A stretch of 64,000 bases of DNA from Xanthostigma xanthostigma (taxonomy: Eukaryota > Arthropoda > Insecta > Raphidioptera > Raphidiidae). Location of the stretch: contig OY754469.1 of assembly GCA_963575645.1 (NCBI GenBank), forward strand, positions 12,542,001 through 12,606,000, in the 5' to 3' direction. The notes below the pieces were generated by a model. That model was not told where the DNA came from and did no database searches. It was given only the letters and a program-made list of their open reading frames with translations. A program made the position numbers and the translations under genes. Within the stretch, counting starts at the first letter, position 1; each line of letters opens with the position of its first letter. Shown piece after piece: positions 1 to 10,032 of this stretch.

Positions 1-360
1 TAATTACTGAAGGGTTAAATTTCAAATTTGAAACGGTTCCGAAAATTTTTTCGGTATTTTTAGGCCCGAAAACTTTTTTCAACCCCTAAATACCACCCTT
101 AACATGGCCCGATTAGGCCCATTTTAAATAGGCTTCGTGCGGTGATGGATTTCAACATGTGGTCCAAATTTCGTTAAAATCAATTAACTCCTTCGAAAGT
201 TATAGCCCGCACATATATATATATATATATATATAAACATTTCCAAAAATGGTGCCAAACTTCTTAGAAAGTTATGAAACGTCGAGAAATTTTGGTCCGA
301 CCCCTAGGTCCCGCCATCCGACCGACGCCAATAGTGTAAGTGCCTTATGGCAAATACACT
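1..360. repeat. Dispersed repeat, copy 1, cut by the window edge
   Basis: This stretch matches 22605-22895 over most of its length. Shared landmarks are the ACTGAAGGGTT start, the TAGACTTCGTGCGGTGAT-like middle and a block ending in GGCAAATACACTAAT. The repeat begins outside the window. An (AT)11 microsatellite at 213-234 is absent from the other copy, so it expanded after the copies separated. No coding potential is visible and the class is unknown. Confidence 0.75.
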
Positions 361-635
361 AATAAGTTCAAAAACTAAAACCCGACTGTTGAAAAGTATG
401 GAACAAGAAAATATTCTCATCTGACGATATCAGTGGTCATATGCCACCTACCATAACAAAACATAACATTTTAACAGTAGTAAGCGATCATAAGCTCTAG
501 GGCAAAGTGCATCACGCTATACATCTAGAGGAGCCTCATTTATATAAAATGGCATGCGACCACGGCTATCCTCAGATGAGAATATTTTATTGTTTTATAC
601 TTTTCAGTAATCGGGTTTTAGTTTTTGACCTTATT
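361..635. mobile_element. Foldback MITE with ~85-bp inverted arms
   Basis: The first and last ~85 bases are reverse complements with scattered mismatches; both arms carry AAAAACTAAAACCCGA and ATATTCTCATCTGA. It sits exactly where the preceding repeat ends. The arm sequence is one I associate with lepidopteran non-autonomous DNA elements. No open frame is present, and no clear target duplication was found. Confidence 0.7.
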
Positions 636-654
636 TTTTATTTAAATTTTTTCT

Positions 655-890
655 TTGAACTTATTTTTTATTAGTTTTCAATTTGCTCCCCTCTGGGACC
701 AAAATTCAAAAATAAATGTAGCCGATGTTACCCGGGCCATAATAACGAATTGATTGACACCTTGTTTATCAAAATCGGATGAATAGTTTAGGCGCTACGG
801 TGGAACATCCGTAAATACAAACATACATAGATTGCTAAGCTCATAACCCTTCCTTTTCACTTCGCCGCAGTCGGGTAAAAAGTAAGCAAT
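655..890. repeat. Lepidopteran-type repeat tail fragment
   Basis: Phrases such as GGCGCTACGGTGGAACAT and CCGCAGTCGGGTAAAAA resemble the 3' part of a common lepidopteran interspersed repeat. The call rests on recognition alone; no second copy is present here, and the ends are not defined. Confidence 0.4.
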
Positions 891-961
891 AATTAATTTC
901 TACCATATCCTGCCCGACGTGGCACTGACTATTTATTTTTTTCGCTAGGGTTATATAATTA

Positions 962-1206
962 TCTAAATATATAAAAGGAAAACGTGACTGACTGACTGAT
1001 CTATCAACGCACAGCTCAAACCACTAGACGGATTGGGTTGAAATTTGGCACACAGATAGTTATTACGACTTAGGCATCCGCTAAGGACGGATTTTTGAAA
1101 ATTTTACTCCTAAAATGGGGTAACGGGGGCTCAAAATTTGCATGGAAAATCATATAAGATAGATGTATCAAATCGAAAATGCGCAGGATTACTCCTGTAG
1201 GAGGTA
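962..1206 (+). mobile_element. Helitron-type repeat, 5' part
   Basis: It begins A|TCTAAATATATAAAAGG, matching the start of the longer copy at 44630, and the two align through GACTGACTGACTGAT, the TTGGGYTGAAATTTGG block and GCGCAGGATTACTCCT. The TC start preceded by A fits Helitron insertion. No CTAG end follows, so this copy is truncated near 1206. Confidence 0.55.
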
Positions 1207-1469
1207 AATATTTTTGTGTTTTACTGGTATTATATAATCAGTGTATAATTATATACCTACTTGTATAATTATAATTTTTTTAAAGTAAACCGTTCTTCTA
1301 GCTGATTTATTAAGAAATACGTTGTCAAAATTGCATTTATTTCGCGGTGATTTGAGATACTCCTTAGAAATGTTTAACTTCTAAAATTTCAAATTGACCT
1401 TATTACTTGTGAAAACCCGACCTTTGATATACATTCTAGTAATTTAATAGCTAGGTAATAAAAGTATTA
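1207..1469. other. AT-rich stretch, nothing recognised
   Basis: I see no open frame, repeat match or RNA-like fold here, except the first copy of the TTA duplication (1467-1469) that flanks the next element. Confidence 0.5.
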
Positions 1470-1592
1470 TAGTACTAACAGACGCTCGAACTTGGTCCGG
1501 TCCGACAACGGACATGGTACGGCGGATCAAGTCCGCTGCTTGCAACAGACGACCGGATCTGTCAGTCTCGTTGTGTACACAGATACGTAATC

Positions 1593-1924
1593 ATGCCTAT
1601 GATTAATAAGCGCACGAAAATTGCGATAGTTCTAGCGGCAACGTTAATGCCCCCACAAACAAGGAAGAAAAGAAAGGAGTGGGCAAAATTCTATTTGAAA
1701 GATCGCGATGAATTTAGTCATAATATGAAGTTAATAAAATCGCTTGATAGCGAAGATCATATTTTAAATAACACTCCTGAAGAATTTCTAGAGCGTTGTT
1801 ACGCGCTTCTCTGTTACAATATAACTTATCTGATAGATCCCACAAACATGAGAAATCTTTTTATAATACCAACACTCCACCAAGAACTTCGCGTTCTGTC
1901 AAAATTTCTGTCATGTTGCACAAC
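1593..1924 (+). pseudogene. PIF/Harbinger transposase N-terminal remnant
   Basis: About 110 codons are open from ATG 1593 to the hAT insertion. The start carries a basic patch (RKKRKEWAKFYLKDRDEF), followed by a helical segment with NNTPEEFLERCYALL. This resembles the basic start and helical 'NFxRM' region of PIF/Harbinger nucleases, so I read it as the N-terminus of the transposase of the enclosing element. The catalytic DDE region is missing. The frame runs on into the inserted hAT DNA to a stop at 2036, but that tail is not original. The family assignment rests on the enclosing inverted repeats as much as on the peptide. Confidence 0.55.
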
Positions 1925-2301
1925 CAGGGCCGTATTTAGGGGAGGGCAACTGGGGCTACAGCCCCGGGGCCACCACAAAAGAGGGACCCCCACAATAGAG
2001 ACTTTGAAAAAAAAAATCAAATTTCCTGAGCATTGAAAGTGATTTACTTCGGGAACTGGATTTCAGCTCGGAAAGTTCTGTTCGTTGATGCTAAAATTTA
2101 ATTTTTAGATATTTCTTGTTTCTGATTATATTTATATGTTTGTTAAATAATAAAAGAATCTATACTTGGTTTCACAATAAATTATTTATTGGAAAAATCG
2201 ACTGAAAAAAATTGTCCATTTTATTTGGAAAATAATTTGGGGCCAGGGGGCCTTCACTCCTTTGTTGCCCTGAGGCCTCCAGACCTCTAAATCCGGCATT
2301 G
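1925..2301. mobile_element. hAT MITE nested in the Harbinger element
   Basis: It begins CAGGGCCGTATTTAG and ends CTAAATCCGGCATTG, a hAT-type terminus. The flanks TGCACAAC (1917-1924 and 2302-2309) are identical, a perfect 8-bp duplication. Because it interrupts the Harbinger reading frame, it inserted later. There is no transposase inside. Confidence 0.9.
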
Positions 2302-2527
2302 TGCACAACGTTTTGAATTACAATGACGTCGTTATATTTTTATATGTATCAAGTCCGTCGTACTGCTATACACACGCTCGGATATTGTACCGGACCGGAC
2401 CAAGTACGACGTGCATCCCATCGAACCGGGCGGACACGCAGACTACTCTACAGACGAACAGATTTGGTACGGAGCGGACCAGATCCGCTGTCCGCTTCGA
2501 ACCAAGTACGACCGTCTGTTAGTACTA

Positions 2528-2776
2528 TTAGATAGCTCTATCATTGTTGTTTTGTATTGAGCAATAGACAAGTTTATTGTCTGTGAAAGCTTCTATATAA
2601 AATAAATACAGCACAAACAACAGCCGTGTGTAAATGTTGATTATGGACTAAGGATTCGCTTTGTAAACTGTTACCGACTAGATAATATACGTACTGTAGT
2701 CGCGACTACAATATCTCTGTACTACCTATGAGGTATTACAGGGTTGCCAGTTTGCTAGCATTTGCTATTTATCGCT
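2528..2776. other. AT-rich spacer
   Basis: Nothing recognised apart from the right-hand TTA duplication of the Harbinger element (2528-2530). Confidence 0.5.
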
Positions 2777-3702
2777 AAAGGATCCCGCACAAAACTTATA
2801 GGATTTGGTTCTTGGTTAAATTGACCGAAAATGTATTGTATAGTTTAAAGGTCACTAACGAAAAGTGTCCATGGGTGCATAGCCTAAAAACCAATAGATT
2901 TTTAGCTACAAATATGTTTAGTGAGATTTTAGATACCATTGAATTCACAAACATGTTCCATGTTCAACTTTTGTGCTTTTTTTTTAGAAATAGAAAAATA
3001 GTAGAAAACTAGGTAATGTTGGAAGGTGTCACCATGTATAAAATAATAATGTCATATTCGGATTCAGCGCACTCGAAAACATATTTCTAGAGCTTAGGAT
3101 TTTTTAAGATTGTGAATTCAAAGGATATCCCTATATCTAAAATCTCGCTGAACATATCTGTAGCTAAAAAAATTGGTTGTCTGTAAAGTCGGTTTACGGA
3201 CGATAGTTTTACGTGATAACGTATTCCGCTCGAATATCATATTTAATAATACATAACCTAAATTTTAGTAGCTGTCAAACTATATTTTTACCGACTAATA
3301 ATTTGATCAACCAAAGCAAAATACATATTTTTAAGCAATTATAAAAGACATTTAAAATAATGTATATATATATATATTATATATTTGTTAACAAACCGTA
3401 TAATTTATCTGGCCATCTGTCAGATGTAGCTTTCGCTGGAACAGCCGAAAAAAATGTTGAACGCACACTACTCTCTGACGTCACGCGAGAAGAGAGAGAC
3501 TATCGCTTATATCGCGCTCTCGCTTGCGGAACGTTACTCTTTTTCGTGCGTGCAGCCGGTGTTTCATCAATTTATAAGACGTTATCACGTCAAAATCTAT
3601 TAGTTTTTAGGCTATGCGTCCATAGACACTATTTCTAAGCAGTTTTTTTAACGATCAATTTAACCGAGAACCAAATCCCATAAGGTTTGTGTGGGGTTCT
3701 TT
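2777..3702. mobile_element. Long-TIR MITE (GGACCCCGC family), interrupted copy
   Basis: The left end reads AAAGGATCCCGCACAAAAC and the right end is its complement. The body aligns with the uninterrupted copy at 27148-27667. A second repeat (3170-3597) is inserted in the right part: host sequence GCTAAAA|TCTATTRG is continuous in the 27-kb copy. Three copies of this family occur in the window (also 4274). Confidence 0.75.
3170..3597 (+). mobile_element. Unclassified element (ACGTGATAACGT family), copy a
   Basis: It starts AAATTGGTTGTCTGTAAAG, carries ACGTGATAACGT 46 bases in, and ends GACGTTATCACGTCAAAA. The same ends occur at 18009-18722 and, reversed, at 61259-61855. An internal GC-richer block carries a frame at 3360-3638, which is simply translated repeat. 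The A/T-run at one boundary varies in length between copies. Confidence 0.65.
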
Positions 3703-3924
3703 CAATCAATGTGAAATTTGAATTTATGTTTGTGCGTAATAGAAAAGACAATGTCTTACAAAATAATTAATTAAACTATTACGTGTGGCAGACGTCAACA
3801 AGTGCTTAATGTGTCTCTAAATCTCTAAATAATACAAAACAAAGTTGCTATCCGCGTCCGTCTTGTTTGTTTGCTTGTAGTTCTTCTAAACTACATAATG
3901 GAATTTGATGCTGTTTTCACTATA
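3703..3924. other. Short spacer between elements
   Basis: AT-rich sequence with no recognised feature. Confidence 0.4.
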
Positions 3925-3932
3925 ATTTAGAT

Positions 3933-4224
3933 CAGGCCTGGGCAAATGGCGGCCCGCGGGCCGGATCCAGCCCGCAATAGACTTTTTTCCGGCCCGCGAA
4001 GCATTTTATAAATTATTATTAAGAGCGAAAATAGTTTGCCAATATAATTTGACGCATAAAAAAATTTTAGAAAAATAGTAAATAGCAAGGGCCACAACAG
4101 ACGAAAAAACACCTTTCTGTTGCGGAAATGAAAGGACCTTTTTTTTGCTCTCCAAATTTTTTGGCCCACGGTCAAATTTTCATCAGCAATGTGGCCCGAC
4201 GATCAAAAGATTTGCCCGTCCCTG
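3933..4224. mobile_element. hAT MITE with GGCCCGCGGGCC terminus
   Basis: The ends CAGGCCTGGGCAAA and TTTGCCCGTCCCTG are hAT-type inverted repeats, and ATTTAGAT is duplicated on both sides (3925-3932, 4225-4232). Just inside the left end lies GGCGGCCCGCGGGCCGG, a subterminal sequence I know from hAT (Charlie-like) elements of very distant animals. A short internal block (4089-4160) recurs at about 26418-26500. Confidence 0.9.
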
Positions 4225-4273
4225 ATTTAGATAATTTCTTCCGGAAGGTTTCTGTGCATGATGCATTTATATT

Positions 4274-4421
4274 AAAGAACTCCGCACAGACCTTCTGGGA
4301 TTTGGTTCTCGGTTAAATGGTTTTATTTTATAGTTTAAAAGTCGCTAAAAAAAGTATCCATGGGCGCATAGCCTAAAGACCAATAGATTTTTAGCTACAG
4401 ATATGTTTAGCGAGATTTTAT
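4274..4421 (+). mobile_element. GGACCCCGC-family MITE, left arm only
   Basis: From AAAGAACTCCGCACAGACC to TTTAGCGAGATTTTA it follows the left arm of 27148-27667, then stops. This is a truncated copy. Confidence 0.65.
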
Positions 4422-4562
4422 AATCCCCCTTGGCCTTTACATCTCAATTTTATAATTTATTTGGTACTTTGCATTGCGAAAATGACAAGTTTTTTTCGTT
4501 CAATCTTGCAGCCCCGTGTATTGTGTGACGACTGACAAAACACGTTACAATGGACCTGTGTA

Positions 4563-5283
4563 AAGCGGCCTACACACCTTGATGTCACCTGCGATGCAGG
4601 CATCGACTATTATGTTTCAGGATGCAAGTAGCAGTGTGTGTAGTAGTGAATCACGTATTTGTCACCAGTTGCAGTTTGCAACGATGCGGAGTCTGGAATC
4701 CCATTTTGGTCGGCGAGCCACGACACTGAGTCGGTGATGTTGATGCAAGTTTCAGCGTGTATAGAATTGCGTCGATGCCAAGACGATATTAATTTATTTT
4801 CCCGCACCATTTTAGAGGTTAGTTGTTGTTTGTGTGTGTAAATTCCATGATGGAAAGTGATCGTGTATTTTGGGAAGAGTTCATAAACATTTATCATCTG
4901 CATACGTGTCTTTGGAATACAAAGGCTAAAGAGTATTTAGACAGAAACATAAAAAAACCAAGCATATGAAAAACGTACTTTTAGCTCTTCCAATAAATTT
5001 GAATTTGAATAATGTTTTCTTTCTATAAACCATCTTTTTGATTTTCTTTTCTTTTATAGAGTATAAAGAGTGCCCCAACTACTGCTAATAAAACTGGTGT
5101 TGGCAAAACGCACCTCATTTTATTCGTCAAGAAAATAACTTACCCCTACTGTTCTTGTGTTGCATGAACATCGAGTCGATTCAGGCATTGCAATAGGTTT
5201 CGATTTAAGTAGGCGTTTATGCAACTGATGCAAATAGAGTCGATGCCTGCATCGCAGCTAACATCAAGGTGTGTAGGCCGCTT
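4563..5283. mobile_element. PIF/Harbinger-type element with MADF remnant
   Basis: The left end AAGCGGCCTACACACCTTGA and the right end are inverted repeats over about 45 bases, including GATGCAGGCATCGACT. Such 'CGGCCTACACAC' ends are common in PIF/Harbinger elements. The flanks do not give a clean 3-bp duplication (TAA versus TAT at best). A MADF-like fragment inside supports the assignment, since these transposons often encode a second, DNA-binding protein. Confidence 0.65.
4847..4969 (+). pseudogene. MADF-domain protein remnant (Harbinger second ORF)
   Basis: A 40-codon frame starts with tandem ATGs and reads ...FWEEFINIYHLHTCLWNTK followed by AKEYLDRNIK. The spacing of the aromatic residues, CLW and the Y.DRN motif fit the start of a MADF domain (helix 1 and early helix 2), a Myb-like DNA-binding fold of about 85 residues. 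It stops after roughly 40 residues, so the domain is truncated. MADF/Myb-like proteins are known accessory ORFs of PIF/Harbinger transposons, which fits its place between the inverted ends at 4563 and 5283. A host MADF gene is unlikely because no flanking exons are visible. Confidence 0.55.
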
Positions 5284-5762
5284 ATAATGTAATTTCACAG
5301 GTCTCACTACGGGATATTGGAAAACTGAAAAAAGTAGATGTCGACAACAAGTACCATGAAAAGTACTAAACATAGACGACATAATCAAATGCACGGAATA
5401 TAATAATAGTAAAGTGGCAAGAAAATTTAAACGTTACTTCTACCACAGAATCTCATATTATTCTCATTTACGTATCAAATATATACTTAATATCCTTTAA
5501 AAACCTTTTAAAAATTGCTTAAAAAACACTAATAAAAAGCGAAAAATTATAAAGTTTTGAGATCGGTGTTAATTTAACGGTCGAATAAAAAAAAATTGGT
5601 GACTGATGATGAGATACTGTTTTAATAACTTGAGCGGTATGAAATAGAGTAAGCGAAAAAATAACTAAACTAGCGACAAATATTAGTTAATAATAAAATC
5701 CAGAACGGGCTTACAAACATTGGGTTGTGAATAATCTATTTGAGATATTAAAATAATAGTTG
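5284..5762. other. AT-rich spacer with repeat-tail phrases
   Basis: The segment near 5535-5585 (AAAAAGCGAAAAATTATAAAG, then TTTTGAGATCGG) resembles one arm of the palindrome at 37190-37405. Otherwise nothing is recognised. Confidence 0.4.
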
Positions 5763-5871
5763 GGTGACTAAATTACTAAGTGAGCGATTAAATTACTAAG
5801 TGAACGACTAAATTACTAAGTGAGCGACTAAACAACTAAGTGAGCGACTAAACAACTAAGTGAGCGACTAG
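5763..5871 (+). repeat. 20-bp tandem repeat, about 5.5 units
   Basis: Units are variants of GTGAGCGACTAAATTACTAA, with a switch from AAATTACTAA to AAACAACTAA in the last full units. The array runs into a minisatellite ~120 bases downstream, a layout often seen inside Helitrons or other non-autonomous elements. Confidence 0.85.
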
Positions 5872-5992
5872 AATGCCTTCGGTAATTTTGAAGCAGATAT
5901 CTTCTTTTGTTTTTACTTTTTATTTTTTTTTTCACTTTGAGACTACAACCTAAAACTCACATTTTCATGAAGATTGAAAACCACCGCTTTTT

Positions 5993-6217
5993 TTGATAAA
6001 GGGGTATGCGAATTGTCTCCCAGTGAAACGCGATGGGGCAAAGGTGGAGTTTTCAAAAAAATTACTCCAGGGTGAACGATAAACGGGTATGCGAATTGTA
6101 ATTCCGGGGTGAACAATAAAGGGGTATGCGAATTGTCTCGCAGTGAAACGGGAAGGGGTAAATGTGGAGTTCTTAAAAAAACAATTCCGGGGCGAACGAT
6201 AACGAGGTATGCGAATT
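5993..6217 (+). repeat. Minisatellite with long and short units
   Basis: Each unit contains GGGGTATGCGAATTGT-like sequence and ends near CCGGGGTGAAC. Two ~84-bp units alternate with an internally deleted ~37-bp unit, then a partial unit. A short unit that simply lacks the middle suggests slippage. Confidence 0.75.
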
Positions 6218-6219
6218 AA

Positions 6220-6336
6220 AATAGTTAATTGTTTGAATAGAACTGCGTTTTCTAAAAAATGTATATTTAATTGACAGTCAATTAAATATATATTTTTTTA
6301 GAAAACGCAGTTCTATTCAAACAATAATTAACTATT
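6220..6336. repeat. Near-perfect palindrome, ~55-bp arms
   Basis: The left arm (ATAGTTAATTGTTTGAATAG...) and right arm pair almost perfectly around a central GACAGTC. The arms include GAACTGCGTTTTCTA. This could be a tiny MITE or the hairpin remnant of a larger element. Confidence 0.75.
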
Positions 6337-7878
6337 AACAAAATGCCGCTCAGAATAAATAAATCATTTGCCAAATTTTGAAAAAAATGCAGGACGTAAC
6401 GTTGACGCTCAAATATTATGAAGTTTCCCATTTTGTATTTTAAGTACAACTCAAATGGATGTTTGTAAGTTGCTGTTCTGTTGATTTCTTGTCACGCGCA
6501 GTCAGTCGCTCACTTATAATAATACAGTAACCCAAATTGATTATTTTTGTCACCCAAAATTGTAATTTACAGTCTTTCGTTTAAATACTACCCTTAATTT
6601 AATTACTATAACTGTTCGTTAAATTTATATCGACCTTAATTGCGTTTTAGTGGCTTTTTTTGAAGGAGGTTCAATTTTTTAGTGTTTTTTTTACTTTTTG
6701 TTGGCTTTGCAATACGCACTTTGAGCCGTCTTTTTCTTCCTTAATATTTTATTACTACGCTAGGGAAAAACTGCTGAATCTATTTAAGTAAAATTTATAT
6801 GAGTCAACCCTGAATGTATGCCGTTTCAAACAGAAAAAAAATAATTAAAATCGTTGGCAAAGGTTGTAGATATTAGATATCATACATAAAAAAAAATATT
6901 CCTGAGTTTTGCTAAATACGATTGAACTGATTAAAAAAATATATGGGACCAACCCGTAAGCATTTTGAACAAAATGGTGTTGAATTTTTAAAATTGGTTA
7001 ACACCTCAAAAAGCTATGGCTGAACAAATATAAAATATATATAATTGAAGTCGGTTAAAACAAAGAACAATATTTGTCATATCCTAGAAAATCTAGAATC
7101 GGGGGTTTATTAGAGCGTGGATTGAAAGAATCGAATTTTTTGTTGAAATGAGTTAGTATTTTATAAAACAAAATATTGAAAACTCGGAAATTTAAGCCAG
7201 CAACTAAATTATAGACAATGATGTTCCCTTCAGTATGTAATTGTTTATTTTCATCATCTTTCCATCTTTTTTACTTGCTCATATATACAAAATTATTTGT
7301 ATAGAAAGGTAAATAAATAAATAAAATTATTCGCGCTTTGAATATTATTTTGCATTTTTAATTAAATTTTTTTCATATACGGTTCCTTCAATTATGTAAG
7401 CGAAATTACTGTTTATTTGTGTACATGTATTGCGAGATTTTTGTTACATTTGTATCAACCAGGACTGGCTTAAGCCTAACAAAAAGATTTGTTTTAATAT
7501 CATAACCATAAAACATTTACAAGCGCTTTAGATTTTAAAAATTAACCGCTCCTGTTTAATTTTAGGTGAAGGCTTACCTGTAAAAATCTCAGCCTTGCTA
7601 AAATGAGTTCACATTTTCAACCCTACTAATGCATATTTAGGGGTTGATTATCCCTAAAACGATAACTTGGTGACTCAATACGTGTCATTTTCATTGTTTG
7701 TACTGATTAGGCTATATTATAAAGTATGCCAGCTTCCAAAAAGTTCCGTAGCTGTTGAACTAGAAGAAGGGATTACAAAAATTACTAGTAAAAAATAAAT
7801 TAAGACTTGTTTGTCTGCAAAGTTACAACATTTAATAAAAAAGTTGTTGGTGAAGTCTTGACATCTTCATGAGATCAT
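6337..7878. other. Intergenic, repeat-tail fragments only
   Basis: Two phrases recall lepidopteran repeat tails: TTTGAAGGAGGTTCAATTTT near 6660, and 6940-7065 ending GAAGTCGGTTAAAA. The rest is AT-rich without coding or RNA signals. Confidence 0.4.
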
Positions 7879-8330
7879 ATCGCACCCCCGCTGCAGAAGT
7901 GACACAAGTCAAATTTTGTCAATTTCGGTTTAAATACGTTATTAATTCCAACAATTCATTTCCTACCTTCAAAAGAAACGACACATCTTAGCTTCAATTC
8001 GCGCTCGCTAGATGGGAGTAGTGTCACTTTTGAACAACTGGAGAGGGAGCTTTCATAAAACATCTGAAGTGGCACAACAAAAAATAAAATAGTTGCCATC
8101 AGTTGGGTCTCACCATTCAAGGCTGTGGTATTTATTATAAGTGAATTATTTGGAGTTGTGTCGTTTTTAATAATTAAATACGTACTTTTTTCCGGTGTAA
8201 GAGTGTCATACTTCAAGTTGTGTCGTTTCTAGTGATTAAATTTCTAGTATTACTTCTATGTGAGTGCATCTTATTTACAGTTGTGTCGTTTCTATTGTTT
8301 TAAGGACAGTTTTTTGGAGTATTATTTTGA

Positions 8331-8354
8331 ATATTATTATAATAATAATAATAA
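8331..8354. repeat. ATT/AAT microsatellite with mirror switch
   Basis: Four ATT units are followed by five to six AAT units, making a short self-complementary tract in the 5' region of the transposon. Confidence 0.7.
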
Positions 8355-8410
8355 AATCGCAATACTTTTCGTGAAAGGTAAGCTGATTTTAAACATAATT
8401 ATTAATTGAT

Positions 8411-8505
8411 AAAAAATAAAAACAACAATTATTTTGTGTGTCAATATAATTGTTAACAAAACGGTGATGTTTTGTTAATAATTATTGATTCACAAAGCAA
8501 TTGTT
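8411..8505. repeat. Imperfect palindrome in transposon 5' region
   Basis: ATAAAAACAACAATTATTTTG pairs with a segment ending near 8505, around the centre GGTGATG, with several mismatches. It lies between the TIR and the first exon. A role is not evident. Confidence 0.55.
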
Positions 8506-8674
8506 GTTTTTAAAAGCTTTTATTTAACTTGCAATGTTTGTATTTTAGTAAGTAGGTATGTATGTTGGTTTAGACCAAATCTTGCAAGTTAAATACCCAA
8601 AATTGTAATAACAGGGGTGTAGTATCGCTGAATGCAAAAACGATTGTAATTTGATTTTTTCTAGATTCAGAACT

Positions 8675-9803
8675 ATGTCTGGAAATCATCGTGCAAAAAT
8701 CATGCTAGAACTTTTAAAAGGAAAGAAAGACAATGAACCAATTAATGATTACGATTATGAAATTAATGGCGAAGATAAGACAGTAGATGTTCCTTTTTCT
8801 CCGCCTGAAAATGGTAAGATTACCACCAGTAGTTTTATTAAGAATTGATCATTTTTTGATTTCAATATCTGCCAATAGGTTTTTTCTTTTTTTAGAAGGA
8901 TCTCAGCAATTGAAATTGAAACTACGAAAAGTTGAAGATAAATGTTATGTCATATCTCCAATAAACAGTAATGAAAGTGACGTTTATGATTCTGATAAAG
9001 ACCCAGAATTCACTGACAAAACAAACACAAACAAAACCTTGCCTGAAGAACCGACTTCTTCGAGTGAATCCGAAGAAACCTTTCATGAAAGTACTGATAA
9101 AGAGGAGGAATGCAATTTAAAAAAGGGGAAAAAAAGGAGGCTAAATATTGAAAACTGGAGCGTCAAAAAATCAAAACTGCAAAGAAATAGTGGACTGAGC
9201 TACATATCCACGTCAAAAAGTAGAAAAGAATACCTAGCAAGAAAAATAGGTACGCCATGCGGAGATAAATGTAGGCAACAGTGTACAAAAAAAATTGATG
9301 AAGATCAACGTCAACAGATTTTTAATAACTATTGGGCGCTGGGAGATTTGCATAAACAACGATGTTTCATTGCGGGCTGCCTGATGACCATTAAACCTAA
9401 ATACAGATACTCTTCTACTGAAAATCATCGGGATCTTAACCAAGCGTTTTATTTCGACATAGGTAGCAGAATTAGAGTTTGCAAAACATTTTTTAAATCG
9501 ACATTAGGTATTAACGATCGACCTATCAGGACTGTTATTGCCAAGAAACGGGCTACTGGTGTTGTACAGCCTGATTTACGAGGACGTAACCCACACTTTA
9601 GCGTTTCTGCAGATATAAAAAATGGAGTCAGAGAGCATATCAATTCTATTCCACGAGTAGAATCGCATTACCTTAGAGCTCAGACTACTCGTGAGTATAT
9701 TGATGGGGGTCGAACACTAACGGATATTTGGAGAGATTATAAAGAAAATTGCATTAACGCTGATCAACCGTTCGCAAATTTATGTATGTTTAGTAAAAAT
9801 TGA
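8675..9803 (+). pseudogene. Transposase-like protein, N-terminal half, two exons
   Basis: Exon 1 begins at ATG 8675 and ends at 8813 before GTAAGA. Exon 2 begins at 8897 after a pyrimidine-rich tract and AG. Joining them keeps the frame (...PPEN|EGSQQL...). The protein has an acidic/serine-rich region with SSSESEE, a basic patch (KKGKKRRLN), then a cysteine module GTPCGDKCRQQC and a second C-containing stretch. Next come conserved-looking blocks RIRVCKTFF.STLGINDRPI, VREHINSIPRVESHYLRA and TTREYIDGGRTL. I recall this block order from uncharacterised proteins repeated in insect and Hydra genomes, which continue into a DDE-like catalytic core. Here the frame stops at 9801 just where that core should begin. 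It is probably non-functional. Confidence 0.65.
8814..8896 (+). other. Inferred 83-bp intron of the transposase-like gene
   Basis: The donor is ATG|GTAAGA and the acceptor TTTTTTTAG|AAGG; removal preserves the reading frame. An unspliced reading would end at the in-frame stop of exon 1 near 8846. Confidence 0.55.
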
Positions 9804-9813
9804 TAGAAATAAT

Positions 9814-10032
9814 TTGGGAACACTTTTTATAAAAACAACGTATTCTGCAAATGAATTTACCGAAATTAATTTGCTTCGAAGAGGCGCTGAAATTTCCCAG
9901 AATGTCCCTGCTTTGAAACCTACGTATAAAAGCAATTTAAAGATAAAGGAAAGCAAGAAAGAAGACCTTTTATCACTGTTAAGGACAAATCACATTAAAA
10001 AATTTTATGCCAATTTTTTTGAAAATTTGTAA
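9814..10032 (+). pseudogene. C-terminal remnant of the same transposase-like gene
   Basis: After the stop at 9801 an open stretch reads ...SKKEDLLSLLRTNHIKKFY, with ANFFENL just before the stop. A KKxDLLxL...IPxxYxxFYxxL ending is what I recall as the C-terminus of the same family, so the element has lost its catalytic middle by internal deletion. The listed start is only the edge of the open frame, not an initiation site. Confidence 0.5.

Larger units (their letters stand above)
1470..2527 (+). mobile_element. PIF/Harbinger element, TTA target duplication
   Basis: The ends are perfect 15-bp inverted repeats, TAGTACTAACAGACG at 1470 and its complement ending at 2527. They are flanked by TTA at 1467-1469 and 2528-2530, the 3-bp TWA duplication typical of PIF/Harbinger. 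The GC-rich subterminal DNA differs sharply from the surroundings. The element holds a transposase N-terminal remnant and is split by a hAT insertion at 1925-2301. Without that insert it is only ~670 bp, so most of the transposase had already been lost. Confidence 0.85.

Noticed and set aside
5763..5871. CRISPR-like array
   Set aside because: Units are contiguous 20-mers without spacers, in an insect genome; an ordinary minisatellite.
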